NCBI GenBank assembly: GCA_022484695.1
Contig: JAKVKU010000001.1
Span: forward strand, 186,001-250,000
Direction: 5' to 3'
From: Lactobacillus sp.
Lineage (GTDB): Bacteria; Bacillota; Bacilli; Lactobacillales; Lactobacillaceae
DNA: 64,000 nucleotides
Positions 51,250 through 59,951 of this stretch are shown here, in pieces (position 1 is the stretch's first letter; each line of letters begins with the position of its first letter). The notes below the pieces were generated by a model. That model was not told the DNA's origin, did no database searches, and saw nothing but the letters and a program-made list of their open reading frames with translations. Position numbers and translations under genes: made by a program.

Positions 51250-52647
51250 TTATTTTTCGTCTACTTTAATATTCGAATGATTCATTCCGTAGGTGAGGTA
51301 AATGATCAAGCCCACCACGAACCAAGCGATGGAGGCTAACCAGGTTTCCACGTGGAGTTGGGTCATCAAAGCGAGACACAGGATTAATGAAACAACTGGC
51401 AAGACAGGGTACAACGGCACTTTGAAACCATCGGTATTTTCAATATCATGGCGTTTGCGCAAAGGGATAATACCAATGGAAACAAAGGAGAAGGCAATTA
51501 AAGTCCCGATATTAACCAGTTCAGCCAATTGCCCGATGTTAATGAAGCCACCCATCAGGGAAATGATGATGGTGACGGTGATTAAACTGTGGTTAGGTAA
51601 GTGATTGGCATTGATGTTCCCTAGGAATTTCGGCAAGAGGCCATCCCGGCCAATGGCGTAAACTAAGCGAGAACTGCTGTAGATCATGGTGACCATCATG
51701 GTGAACATCCCCGCCATGGCCCCCACGGAGATAATCCCAGCCACACCGTTCAAGTTCACTAACTGTAAGGCAAAGGAGACGGGATCAGCGACGTTTAATT
51801 TCGTAAAGGGCACCATCCCCGTCAAAACTGTGGAAACGGCCATGTACAAAATAGTGGCAATGATCAAGGTGCCAATAATGCCCACTGGTAAGTTTCTCTG
51901 GGGATCTTTGACTTCTGGGGCGGAAGCGGAGACCGCATCAAAGCCCAAATAAGCAAAGAACACGGTGGCTGCCCCGCCGACGATACCGCGAGAACCAAAG
52001 GGCAAGAATGGCGACCAGTTACTAGGTTTCACATAGAAGAAGCCCACGACGACGAATAAAATAATAATAGCAATTTTAACAATAACCATGAAATCATTAA
52101 TGCGCATGGAAGACTTCATACCTTTAGATAACATCCAGGCAATCACCCAGACCACTAGGATGGCGATCACGTTGATATAAGTCCCATGACTAGGGTCAAA
52201 GGCCCCCGAGATAGCTTGGGGCAGGTGTAAGCCAAAGCCCTTTAAAAAGGCACTAAAGTAGGCGGAAAAACCTACTGATACGGCGGCCACAGCTAGCATG
52301 TATTCCAAAATCAATGCCCAGCCGATGACCCAGCCAATAAATTGACCGAAAATAATATTCCCATACGAATAAGCACTGCCGGCTACTGGTAAAGATGAAG
52401 CGAATTCGGCGTAACACATGGCAGCGGTGGCACAAATAATAGCAGCGACTAAGAAACTTAAAATGACGCCCGGTCCAGCGGTGGTAGCGGCCACGGTACC
52501 TGGTAAAATAAAGATACCAGTGCCGATGACGGCCCCGATCCCTAAGGCCATGAGGTCTCTGGCTTTCAGCGTCTTTTGAAACTTAACATCCTCTTTCAAA
52601 TACTGATGGATGTTAGCTTTGCGGGTCATTTTCTCCCAAACTGACAT
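51250..52647 (-). CDS. APC-family amino acid permease (cationic amino acid type)
   Basis: 465 aa with about 12 membrane segments. Signatures: GIGAVIGTGIFILPGTVAA near residues 36-54 and VFFAYLGFDAVSASAPEVKDPQRNLP near 230. It resembles the YfnA/CAT subgroup of APC permeases. AAAGGAG lies before ATG 52647. Substrate not determined. Confidence 0.88.
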   Translation of the reverse strand: MSVWEKMTRKANIHQYLKEDVKFQKTLKARDLMALGIGAVIGTGIFILPGTVAATTAGPGVILSFLVAAIICATAAMCYAEFASSLPVAGSAYSYGNIIFGQFIGWVIGWALILEYMLAVAAVSVGFSAYFSAFLKGFGLHLPQAISGAFDPSHGTYINVIAILVVWVIAWMLSKGMKSSMRINDFMVIVKIAIIILFVVVGFFYVKPSNWSPFLPFGSRGIVGGAATVFFAYLGFDAVSASAPEVKDPQRNLPVGIIGTLIIATILYMAVSTVLTGMVPFTKLNVADPVSFALQLVNLNGVAGIISVGAMAGMFTMMVTMIYSSSRLVYAIGRDGLLPKFLGNINANHLPNHSLITVTIIISLMGGFINIGQLAELVNIGTLIAFSFVSIGIIPLRKRHDIENTDGFKVPLYPVLPVVSLILCLALMTQLHVETWLASIAWFVVGLIIYLTYGMNHSNIKVDEK

Positions 52648-52742
52648 AGCAAACTCCTTTAATCATTTTTTAACTTTCAGGATAGTGGAAAAATCCTTTC
52701 ATGTCAATGGGACTTGCTAGATTTAAGAATTTTCTTAATGCC

Positions 52743-52791
52743 AAAACAGCCCTGGCGGTTAGAGTTTTCTAACCTGTCAGGGCTGTTGTTA
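52743..52791 (-). terminator. Terminator after the dioxygenase gene
   Basis: A long stem AACAGCCCTG / CAGGGCTGTT with inner GGTTAG / CTAACC. Confidence 0.8.
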
Positions 52792-52801
52792 ATAAAGTTG
52801 A

Positions 52802-53788
52802 CTATTTATCACCCACGTGGGCTTCTGGGGAATTTGGCACGGTATTAAAAGCCACTAAATTGGCTTCGATGCTGGCCCGGTCGGCTTCTAAGAATGGTGG
52901 TAATTCCAAGTGGACGCCGGCTTCTTCGTAAGTTTCGTCTAATAAGAAGCCAGGGCCGTCCGTGGCGATTTCAAAGAGTAGACCAGGAATTGGCCGGAAG
53001 TATTCGGACTTGAAGTAAAAACGATCCACAAAGCCGGAATCTTTAAAGCCCCGGCCAGAGATACGTTCGATCCAGTAGTTCAAGCTCTTTTCGTCATCGG
53101 TTCGAAAGGCCAAATGGTGCACGCCCCCGTAGCCTTGCATGGCTTGATTTAAGAAGCGTTGATGATCAACGATCACTTGGGCGCCGTGCCCACCTTGATG
53201 GAGTTCATACAAGGTGAATTGGCCCTCTTTTTGGACTTTTTCAAATTCTAAAAGGTCGGTCAAGACAGCCCCTAAGTTGTCGGGGTCATCGGTGGTGATG
53301 TACTCTGGGCCTAAGCCCACGATGGCAAATTCGGCGGGCACTGGGCTGTAGCGATAAGGCGTGCCGCCGGGGACCCCTTGGTTGTGTTCATCGGAGATCA
53401 ATTGGTAGTTTTGGCCGTCAAAATCGTAGAAGTAAAGGATCTTGGCGCCGAAACGTTCGTCGATTTCCCCATGGCGGACTTTGTATTGGTCAAAGCGTTG
53501 GATCCAATAATCAAGTGCTTTGTCGTTTGGAATGCGAAAAGAAGTCCGGTTCAATTCGTTGGTGCCGTGGATGGCTTGGGGGATGCCGGGGAAGTCAAAG
53601 AACGTGATATCTGTGCCGGCGGTGCCCATGTCATCGGTGAAGTATAAGTGATAAGTTCTCACATCGTCTTGGTTGACGGTTTTTTTAATTAAATGTAGAC
53701 CTAAAATTTCAGTCATGAAGTCGAAAATCTTTGGGGCACTGGAAGTAATGGCTGTTAAGTGATGTAAACCGGTTAAATTAGTATTCAT
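52802..53788 (-). CDS. Ring-cleaving dioxygenase / VOC-family protein (MhqO-like)
   Basis: 328 aa with two glyoxalase/VOC modules: 1-130 (LTGLHHLTAITSSAPKIFDFM) and 150-290 (GYGGVHHLAFRTDDEKSLNYWI, then EYFRPIPGLLFEIATDGPGF). The metal ligands His-His-Glu are visible in these segments. Related MhqO/MhqA proteins help detoxify quinones. Single gene with GGGGAG upstream. Confidence 0.85.
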   Translation of the reverse strand: MNTNLTGLHHLTAITSSAPKIFDFMTEILGLHLIKKTVNQDDVRTYHLYFTDDMGTAGTDITFFDFPGIPQAIHGTNELNRTSFRIPNDKALDYWIQRFDQYKVRHGEIDERFGAKILYFYDFDGQNYQLISDEHNQGVPGGTPYRYSPVPAEFAIVGLGPEYITTDDPDNLGAVLTDLLEFEKVQKEGQFTLYELHQGGHGAQVIVDHQRFLNQAMQGYGGVHHLAFRTDDEKSLNYWIERISGRGFKDSGFVDRFYFKSEYFRPIPGLLFEIATDGPGFLLDETYEEAGVHLELPPFLEADRASIEANLVAFNTVPNSPEAHVGDK

Positions 53789-53917
53789 AAATAACGCTCC
53801 CCTTTTTACTTACTTTATGTAAGTATCGTATCATGGAACCTAGGGAAAAGCAACTAAATAGTTGGTGAAATTAGTTAATCAGCCCTTTTAAACCGGGATT
53901 TTGCCTGCACAAACTGG

Positions 53918-54691
53918 TTAAAAGTTGAATAAAACCCGCGTGACTTCCCCGGAATCAAAGGTCTTAAGTCCCTGCGGGGTCTGCAATTCCAAGCCACCGT
54001 TAGGGGCAATGCCAGTGACTTCGCCCTGCACTTCAGTGGCCCCGGTTTGTAAGCTCACCGTCTTACCTTGTAAATAAGCATGCTGGCGATAATAGGGCAG
54101 GTAATCACCTGTGGCGTAAGTTTCGGCTAATTTCGGCAGGGCCTGCAATAAGTCCGCCACCAAAGCCACCACATCCCCGGGGGCGTCGATGCCCCCAACT
54201 TTGGCAGTCAAGTCCGAGGCCAAGTTGCTGGGCGTTTTTAAATTGATGCCCATGCCCACGATGACCGCCACTTGTTGGGCATTGATGGGGGTGGTTTCAC
54301 AGAGGATACCGGTGATCTTTTTATCCCGCAGATATAGGTCATTGACCCATTTGATTTGAGGTTTCACGTGAAACATTTTCGTGATGGCTTGGGCGGCAAT
54401 CACCGCCACACTGGTGGTTAACAGCCCCGGGTTTAAGGTGGCCAAGTCCCCCACAAAGGTATAGGTGAGATAAATACCCGTATCGGCCGGGGAGTAAAAG
54501 GCCCGGTTCAAGCGACCCTTACCGGCGGTTTGTTGGCTGGCCACAATGAAAAAAGGCGGCTTTTGGCCGGCTGCCACCTGTCGCTTGGCAGCGGTATTGG
54601 TGGAATCAATCGTTGGGGAATAATATAACGCCGGGGTGGTATTTTCGTTCAGTTGGGTTTTGTGTTGCAGGGCAGCTAAATCAAGGGACAT
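53918..54691 (-). CDS. birA: Biotin-[acetyl-CoA-carboxylase] ligase, without HTH domain
   Basis: 257 aa. Catalytic core starts SPTIDSTNTAAKR near residue 25. The ATP/biotin loop is QQTAGKGRLNRAF near 53-65 (class version of GRGRxGR), and KWVNDLYLRDKKITGILCE lies near 113. A C-terminal cap is present. The N-terminal repressor domain of bifunctional BirA is missing, so it only attaches biotin. It is 12 bases behind the dCMP deaminase. Confidence 0.9.
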   Translation of the reverse strand: MSLDLAALQHKTQLNENTTPALYYSPTIDSTNTAAKRQVAAGQKPPFFIVASQQTAGKGRLNRAFYSPADTGIYLTYTFVGDLATLNPGLLTTSVAVIAAQAITKMFHVKPQIKWVNDLYLRDKKITGILCETTPINAQQVAVIVGMGINLKTPSNLASDLTAKVGGIDAPGDVVALVADLLQALPKLAETYATGDYLPYYRQHAYLQGKTVSLQTGATEVQGEVTGIAPNGGLELQTPQGLKTFDSGEVTRVLFNF

Positions 54692-54703
54692 TCAAAAAGC
54701 ACC

Positions 54704-55177
54704 TCATTTTTTTAGACTGGTAATGGGAATTTTGGTAAGTTGCATGTGGTGGGAGTGCATCAACTCTAAGGCATAGGCATCGTTATGATAGTCGTAGCAA
54801 TAACTGATGGCCACAATGCCGGCTTGGATCAAAGCCTTGGTGCAGTTTAAACAAGGGAAGTGGGTCACAAATAAAGCGGCGCCCTTGGTCCGGACCCCAT
54901 TGGCGGCACATTGTAAAATCGCATTTAACTCGGAATGCACCGTGCGGATACAATGGCCATTATCCATTAAGTGGCCGGCGTCATCACAATGGGGTTCTCC
55001 CAGGACACTGCCGTTATAGCCCGTGGCGATAATCCGCTTATCCCGGACTAATACACTGCCCACGGTGGCCCGCTCACAGGTGGAGCGTTGGGCCACACTG
55101 ATGGCCAGTTTCATAAAATATTGATCCCAAGTTTCCCGATCTTTGTGACGTTTGGATGGTTCGATGGTATATGCCAT
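54704..55177 (-). CDS. comEB: dCMP deaminase / ComEB-like
   Basis: 157 aa from ATG 55177 with GGAGG upstream (11-base spacing). Zinc-dependent deaminase signatures: HSELNAIL near residue 78 and HFPCLNCTKALIQAGI near 106-121. It makes dUMP from dCMP. In Bacillus the gene sits in the comE operon; here no comEA or comEC is nearby. Gene symbol by family. Confidence 0.88.
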   Translation of the reverse strand: MAYTIEPSKRHKDRETWDQYFMKLAISVAQRSTCERATVGSVLVRDKRIIATGYNGSVLGEPHCDDAGHLMDNGHCIRTVHSELNAILQCAANGVRTKGAALFVTHFPCLNCTKALIQAGIVAISYCYDYHNDAYALELMHSHHMQLTKIPITSLKK

Positions 55178-55228
55178 GGTGAATTTGACCTCCGGATTGA
55201 AATGAAAGCATGGATTTTTCAAAACAAA

Positions 55229-55266
55229 AGCGTTTGGCAATCGTTATTGCCGATTACGCAAACGCT
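55229..55266 (-). terminator. Terminator between the 55279 gene and the dCMP deaminase
   Basis: A stem AGCGTTTG / CAAACGCT with an inner CAATCG / CGATT; T-rich on the minus-strand side. Confidence 0.7.
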
Positions 55267-55278
55267 GTGCAATAAAAC

Positions 55279-56121
55279 CTATGGCGCTTTGGGCGCTTGT
55301 TTTTGTTGAAAGGCGACTTTGGCCTGTAATTTATAAGGGGTGGGCACTTCAGAAATCGCCCCTTGGTTCAAAACTTTTTGCGGACCGCCGATAACTTTTA
55401 AGTCGGCTAGGGCTAATTTATAGTTGGCCATGGCCTCATCAATGCTGGATAAACCCACGTGGGCCAAGTGGCCCACGGGTTTAGCGGTCAGGGCGTTGAG
55501 CCCGGCTAAGATGATCACATCTTGATCTTGAATCTGCAGGTTAAAGAACGGTAACGCGGTGGGTTCCGTGATTTTAGCCACGGGTTGGTTCTTTTGTAAT
55601 TTTTGCGAAATCTCCACGTCCGATAATTGGTCAAAGCCATGACTTAACAGGGCTTGATGTTCTAATTCCTGGACCACACTGCGCAGGTTGTCTTGTTCTT
55701 GGCTGCTGATGTCAATGGTGGCTGGCACTAAGCTGTTTTCATTAAAGAGTCCAGCAGTGGGGACATTTTTGATCTGTGTGGTTGGGGCTGGTTGCGCCTG
55801 GGCTTGGGCCTTTTGGGCAGCCAGGGCATCTTTGGGCGGGCCCCCTAAAAGTTTTTCAATTTTAGGAGAAATATCAAACTTCATAGTTTTTTGAGTGAAG
55901 TAAAACACGATATTTAAAATACAGAAATACAACAAAATTAAGAAAACCAGTAGGTACAGGATCGCCCGGGGATAGTACTGGTAGCGAAAAGCGTGCAGGG
56001 CTAAGTATAATAGGTAGAAGTTACCTATTGACGCAATCACGGTGTAAATTTGATTTCGGGGTTTGTTATTGATATTAAAATAACCCAGAAAGTGATTCAG
56101 GGTATCTAAAATGGTTAACAT
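55279..56121 (-). CDS. Membrane-anchored protein of unknown function
   Basis: 280 aa. Two membrane segments near residues 25-44 and 52-75, then a long soluble part with an Ala/Gln/Pro-rich linker (about 100-125) and a mixed helical domain. No signal peptide beyond the first helices. Not recognised. It lies 15 bases downstream of the Ser/Asn-rich protein gene and may be in its operon. Confidence 0.65.
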   Translation of the reverse strand: MLTILDTLNHFLGYFNINNKPRNQIYTVIASIGNFYLLYLALHAFRYQYYPRAILYLLVFLILLYFCILNIVFYFTQKTMKFDISPKIEKLLGGPPKDALAAQKAQAQAQPAPTTQIKNVPTAGLFNENSLVPATIDISSQEQDNLRSVVQELEHQALLSHGFDQLSDVEISQKLQKNQPVAKITEPTALPFFNLQIQDQDVIILAGLNALTAKPVGHLAHVGLSSIDEAMANYKLALADLKVIGGPQKVLNQGAISEVPTPYKLQAKVAFQQKQAPKAP

Positions 56122-56136
56122 GTCATCACCTAGTTT

Positions 56137-56712
56137 TTAGTTATTAGTGGTTTTATTTTGGGGGGTCGTCCCGCCAGCTGGGGTCGTGGTCCCGCCGCCC
56201 GTGGTGGTGTTATCTTTGGTGGTGTCGTTGGTATTGGTATTGCCGCCACTATTGGTGTTATTGCCACCCGTGGTCCCGCCGGTGTTCGTGTTGCCATTAT
56301 CCGTGGTGGTCCCTTGATTGCCATTGCCTGTAGTGGTGTTATCTTTATTATTATTTTGATTACCCGTGGTATTGTCATTGGTATTATTACCATTGTCGTT
56401 GGTGGTGTTATTGCTACTGGAACTGCTGGCACTGGAACGGCTTTGACTGCTTTCACTGCTGCTTTGGGAGCTCATGCTGGAACTTTCATCTGAAGGTTTT
56501 GATTCAGAGCGGCTGGAAGCACTTGACTTTGAACTGGATTCAGCAGGCGCTTTGCTAGATTTGATGGCGCTGCTGCTGGTTTTTGAAATATTGTTGCTGG
56601 GTGTGGTTTTCACCGGTGCAACTTGACTGACACCAAAGTTGATCAACGAAACGGACAAGATCAAAGAAACGATGGCCGCTGGTGTCAAAAATGGTGGCGT
56701 ACGATAAGCCAT
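56137..56712 (-). CDS. Secreted or membrane-anchored Ser-rich / Asn-Thr-Gly-rich protein
   Basis: 191 aa from ATG 56712 (GAGGTG upstream). One hydrophobic N-terminal segment (TPAAIVSLILSVSLINFGV) is followed by a Ser-rich stretch (about 45-100) and an Asn/Thr/Gly-rich low-complexity tail. There is no LPxTG motif. It is probably displayed at the surface as an extended chain; function unknown. Confidence 0.65.
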   Translation of the reverse strand: MAYRTPPFLTPAAIVSLILSVSLINFGVSQVAPVKTTPSNNISKTSSSAIKSSKAPAESSSKSSASSRSESKPSDESSSMSSQSSSESSQSRSSASSSSSNNTTNDNGNNTNDNTTGNQNNNKDNTTTGNGNQGTTTDNGNTNTGGTTGGNNTNSGGNTNTNDTTKDNTTTGGGTTTPAGGTTPQNKTTNN

Positions 56713-56789
56713 ATAATTCACCTCATAAGTATTATAATTGACAGTTATGAATTTTTGATGCTCAAGCTTCCATTCTACAGGCTAAAGTT

Positions 56790-57830
56790 TCAGCTTTCAA
56801 CCGTTACGGTGGCGGAGGTTATGCCGTAGCTGGGGATGGCGGCATTAGGCCAAGCCACATCGATTTGGTTGGGGCTGGTATAAACGAAGGTGCCGGTGTC
56901 ATTGACCACCCGATGGATGGTGGTGCCATCGGCGAAGACGATTTTTAACTTGGTGCCTTTGGGATAGACGGCCAAATTAGCAGCTACCCCATTATAGCCC
57001 ATGGTGGAGCCTAAAACAGCTGGGTCATAAAAAGAAATTTTCACCCCGGTGGCTGTGGGGCCACTGGGGGTCAGATTCAAGCCATTCCCTGAGAAAATGG
57101 CCGCCGCATTGCTGCGTTGTTGGTCAGCTGCTTGGGCTTGGGCCTGTTCTTGGGCCTTGGCTTTGGCTTCCTGGTCAATTTGTTGAATTAAGGCGTCTTT
57201 TTGGGCGGTGAGTTGGGCCATTTGCGTCTGATTTTGGGCCATTAACAGCTTTAGCTGGGTCAAGTCCGTTTGTAATTGGGCCTTGGCTTGATCTAACTGT
57301 TGTTGTTGGGCGACTAATTGGGCTTGCTTGGTCAATAAGTTGGCCTGGGTGGTCTTAAGGGCTTTCAAACTGACGAAAAGGTTATGGATAGCCAAGTCAT
57401 CGGCTTGTTGCACGGTTTTGATCACATAGACTGCTTGGGATAGCTGGGTCAAAGAATCCGCCTGAAGCAAAGCCTGGACTAAATTGGGCGTGGGGCCTTG
57501 GCGTTGGATGACCTGAAGCCGCTTTTTCACAGCCTGGCGCCGTTGAGCTAAGCGCTTAGTGTCTAAGGTCAAGTCCCGTTGATTAGATTGAAGCTGTTGT
57601 TGAGTTTGATTTAATTGCTGTTGTAGTTGATTGGTTTTAATGGTTTGACTGCTGACCACGGCCATCTGGGCATTCAACTGGTCGTTTAATTGGTTCTGTT
57701 GGGTGGCGATGGCCTGATTTTGAGCATCCAAGTCACTGAGGGCATCCCCCAAAACAGGTGTTGGCGCTATACTGCCTAGACCAAGCCCCAGTAATAGCAG
57801 GGCCAATACGTAACTGGTGTACTTTTTCAT
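56790..57830 (-). CDS. Secreted coiled-coil protein with C-terminal 3D (double-psi barrel) domain
   Basis: 346 aa from ATG 57830 (GGAGG, 6 nt). The signal peptide ends near TPVLG-DAL. A Gln/Leu/Ala-rich coiled coil spans about 30-230. The C-terminal domain (about 265-346) has the 3D pattern: LAVYPKGTKLKIVFADG, then RVVNDTG and IDVAWPN with the conserved Asp residues. Similar proteins act on peptidoglycan; the exact role is unknown. Confidence 0.8.
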   Translation of the reverse strand: MKKYTSYVLALLLLGLGLGSIAPTPVLGDALSDLDAQNQAIATQQNQLNDQLNAQMAVVSSQTIKTNQLQQQLNQTQQQLQSNQRDLTLDTKRLAQRRQAVKKRLQVIQRQGPTPNLVQALLQADSLTQLSQAVYVIKTVQQADDLAIHNLFVSLKALKTTQANLLTKQAQLVAQQQQLDQAKAQLQTDLTQLKLLMAQNQTQMAQLTAQKDALIQQIDQEAKAKAQEQAQAQAADQQRSNAAAIFSGNGLNLTPSGPTATGVKISFYDPAVLGSTMGYNGVAANLAVYPKGTKLKIVFADGTTIHRVVNDTGTFVYTSPNQIDVAWPNAAIPSYGITSATVTVES

Positions 57831-58346
57831 CTGATTCCTCCAAGCCAGCGTAGGGCGTATTTTAGGGAAGCACCGCCAGCAAAACGCCGGGCATACTATA
57901 ATTATAAAACATTCCCCAAGTCCTGCCAAAGACTAGTTGATGAAAGGCGTTTTGCCGCTAATAGGCAGTTGCCAGCCCGACTGAAGGCGGGACCGGTTAG
58001 CTGATTTCAGGAAATCGGTCTGTGCCAATTTAAAGGCCTACCAAGGCTTGTGCCCGGTTAAAGTGGAATTTAGCGCGGGTTTAACATTTCAAAAACGAAC
58101 ATTTTTTCTGAAATGTCCAACAATTTTTGGATAAATTCAGTTTATGTTTTACTTTTATGACGAAATAGGTCTTCCTTTCAGAAAATAGCATACCCCTAGC
58201 ACTCCGTCATAGTTTATTTAACATATTTTGCTGATTTTAGATGAATATAATTGCTTTTTTGTTATATACATTTTATATTATAGTAGAGAATAGAAACTTT
58301 GGTAAATTGGTGCCAGTCTATCATTGTTTTAGTAGGGGATAAGAAA
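57831..58346. other. Intergenic region between divergent genes
   Basis: About 515 bases. It holds the promoter of the XRE gene at 58251-58279 and probably that of the coiled-coil gene. Otherwise I see no gene. Confidence 0.45.
58251..58279 (+). promoter_or_regulatory. Promoter of the XRE gene
   Basis: TTGCTT at 58251-58256, a 17-base spacer and TATATT at 58274-58279. Confidence 0.6.
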
Positions 58347-58844
58347 ATGAATGAAAAAAATCTTAAGTTAGCACTACCAACTACCGAAAGCCAGGCTAAG
58401 CTTTCTATACCAAGGGATATTACCCAGGAAGAATTGAATATTTTCGCTAAGGGATTAAATGATTTGTTGCAGCGGTTGACCGAGTTGAACCCGGATTTGA
58501 AAATTCCAGAAACGCCCGCCGAAGAGACCCCAACCGACAGCGCGGCGGAACATGTGGTGGTGGCCGGTGATGAGGTAGGGGGCTTTGTGACTTCGGTGAA
58601 GGATCAACGAGAAGCCATTGCCAAAAAGGCCGGCTTGTTCTTGCGGAATTACCGGGAAAAGCGGGCCTTTCAACGCACGGAGATTTCTGAACAAACGGGG
58701 ATGTCTTATTCCAGTGTGTTCAATTTGGAAAAGGGGTCCAGTGTGCCATCTCTGGAGACCTTAGCCCGGTTTGCCAATGTTTACGGCTGTGATGTCAAAG
58801 TGACGTTTGTGAAGAATGAGCAGTTTGACAATAATCAGCACTAA
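58347..58844 (+). CDS. XRE-family regulator with long N-terminal region
   Basis: 165 aa from ATG 58347 (GGGGAT upstream). The HTH is C-terminal, about residues 97-155 (FLRNYREKRAFQRTEISEQTGMSYSSVFNLEKGSSVPS). The N-terminal 90 residues are acidic and helical, perhaps for dimerisation or ligand sensing. It lies 36 bases before the OsmC gene and may control the OsmC/Ohr pair. Confidence 0.78.
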   Translation: MNEKNLKLALPTTESQAKLSIPRDITQEELNIFAKGLNDLLQRLTELNPDLKIPETPAEETPTDSAAEHVVVAGDEVGGFVTSVKDQREAIAKKAGLFLRNYREKRAFQRTEISEQTGMSYSSVFNLEKGSSVPSLETLARFANVYGCDVKVTFVKNEQFDNNQH

Positions 58845-58880
58845 TTTTGTGGTACCAACAGACAACTAGGAGGTTTTTCA

Positions 58881-59300
58881 ATGTCATTTTATAAAGTTAC
58901 TTCTAAGCTTTTAGCTGAAGGCCGACAGGTGTTAACCAACACCGGCAACCATGAGTATCTTACCGATGAACCAATTGCTTCTAGAGGGACTGATTTAGCA
59001 CCAAATCCGGTGCAATACCTCTTAGGCTCCCTGGGTTCTTGTTTGGCCATCACCGTCAAGGCCCAAGCCGGTAAACGGCATATTGAGATCCAGGATTTTG
59101 AAGTCACGGTCAGCGGTAATTTGGAAATGGGCGGCTTGCACGATCCTAACATCCACAACCAATTCACCGAGATCACTTATCATGTGGTGATGCACTCTAA
59201 TTTAAATGCCACTGATCAAAGTGCGTTCTTGCAAGATTGCGTTGATATATGCCCTGTCCATGGGACCTTATCTGTGGCTGTCCCTGTGGATGAAGTTTAA
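58881..59300 (+). CDS. OsmC-family protein
   Basis: 139-aa thiol peroxidase family member. The two redox Cys contexts are SLGSCLAITVK near residue 53 and DICPVHGTL near 123. It acts on organic peroxides. AGGAGG precedes ATG 58881. It is followed by a second family member after 92 bases. Confidence 0.9.
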   Translation: MSFYKVTSKLLAEGRQVLTNTGNHEYLTDEPIASRGTDLAPNPVQYLLGSLGSCLAITVKAQAGKRHIEIQDFEVTVSGNLEMGGLHDPNIHNQFTEITYHVVMHSNLNATDQSAFLQDCVDICPVHGTLSVAVPVDEV

Positions 59301-59392
59301 GCGGATACATTTTTTAAAATTAAATGTTGTGCAATCTATTTGCCCACGCTATACTAGAAGGGTAAACAAAAAATATTCAGGAGGTTATCATA

Positions 59393-59818
59393 ATGGCAGT
59401 TAGTTATGAAGATATGAAAAAGATTTCAGTCAAAACAATGGTCAATGAAGGCGGTCGTGAAGGCGAGTCTAAGGCACCAAATGGTTCTTTAGATGTCCGG
59501 ACATCCATGTCGGACAAACCTGGCACCACCACCCCGGAACAATTATTTGCCGCTGGTTTTTCAGCTTGTTTCAACGGCGCCATGGTTTTCCCATTGGAAG
59601 CCGCTGGTAAAGGTGATTTAAATCGGACAGTGCGGGCTGAAGTGGAATTATACAATGGCCCTACAAAAACTGATTTCAAACTCAAAGTTCATCTAATTGG
59701 CCATGTGGATGGTCTCAGCCCTGAAGAAACAATTGGGTTTATGAAAGAAACTGAAAATATCTGTCCTTATTCTAAAGCCATCGTTGGCAACGTGGAAGTG
59801 GACTTAAGCGCTGAATAA
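59393..59818 (+). CDS. Ohr-type organic hydroperoxide resistance protein
   Basis: 141 aa. Catalytic Cys contexts AAGFSACFNGAM near residue 59 and ENICPYSKA near 124 match Ohr. It reduces organic peroxides with thiol help. CAGGAGG lies before ATG 59393. Tandem with the OsmC gene. Confidence 0.9.
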   Translation: MAVSYEDMKKISVKTMVNEGGREGESKAPNGSLDVRTSMSDKPGTTTPEQLFAAGFSACFNGAMVFPLEAAGKGDLNRTVRAEVELYNGPTKTDFKLKVHLIGHVDGLSPEETIGFMKETENICPYSKAIVGNVEVDLSAE

Positions 59819-59833
59819 CTTTTTAATAACTTT

Positions 59834-59866
59834 AATGCCGGTGGCACCTTGCTGCCGGCATTTTTA
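59834..59866 (+). terminator. Terminator after the Ohr gene
   Basis: A stem AATGCCGG / CCGGCATT with a GGCA-containing loop, then T5. Confidence 0.85.
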
Positions 59867-59870
59867 GCGG

Positions 59871-59919
59871 GCGCCACAAAAAAACATGATCAACTTGACC
59901 ATGTTTTTTTGTTTGGCGC
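59871..59919. terminator. Second hairpin, bidirectional, before the ABC gene end
   Basis: GCGCC on the outside pairs with GGCGC; inside, AAAAAAACATG pairs with CATGTTTTTTT around TCA/TGA. It works for the minus-strand ABC gene. Confidence 0.85.
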
Positions 59920-59951
59920 TATTTAAGTGACAGTGGATTTGAAAGTTAGGG

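Noticed and set aside
56158-56493. Plus-strand Gly/Ile/Val-rich frame over the Ser/Asn-rich gene
   Set aside because: An artefact of the antisense of low-complexity codons.
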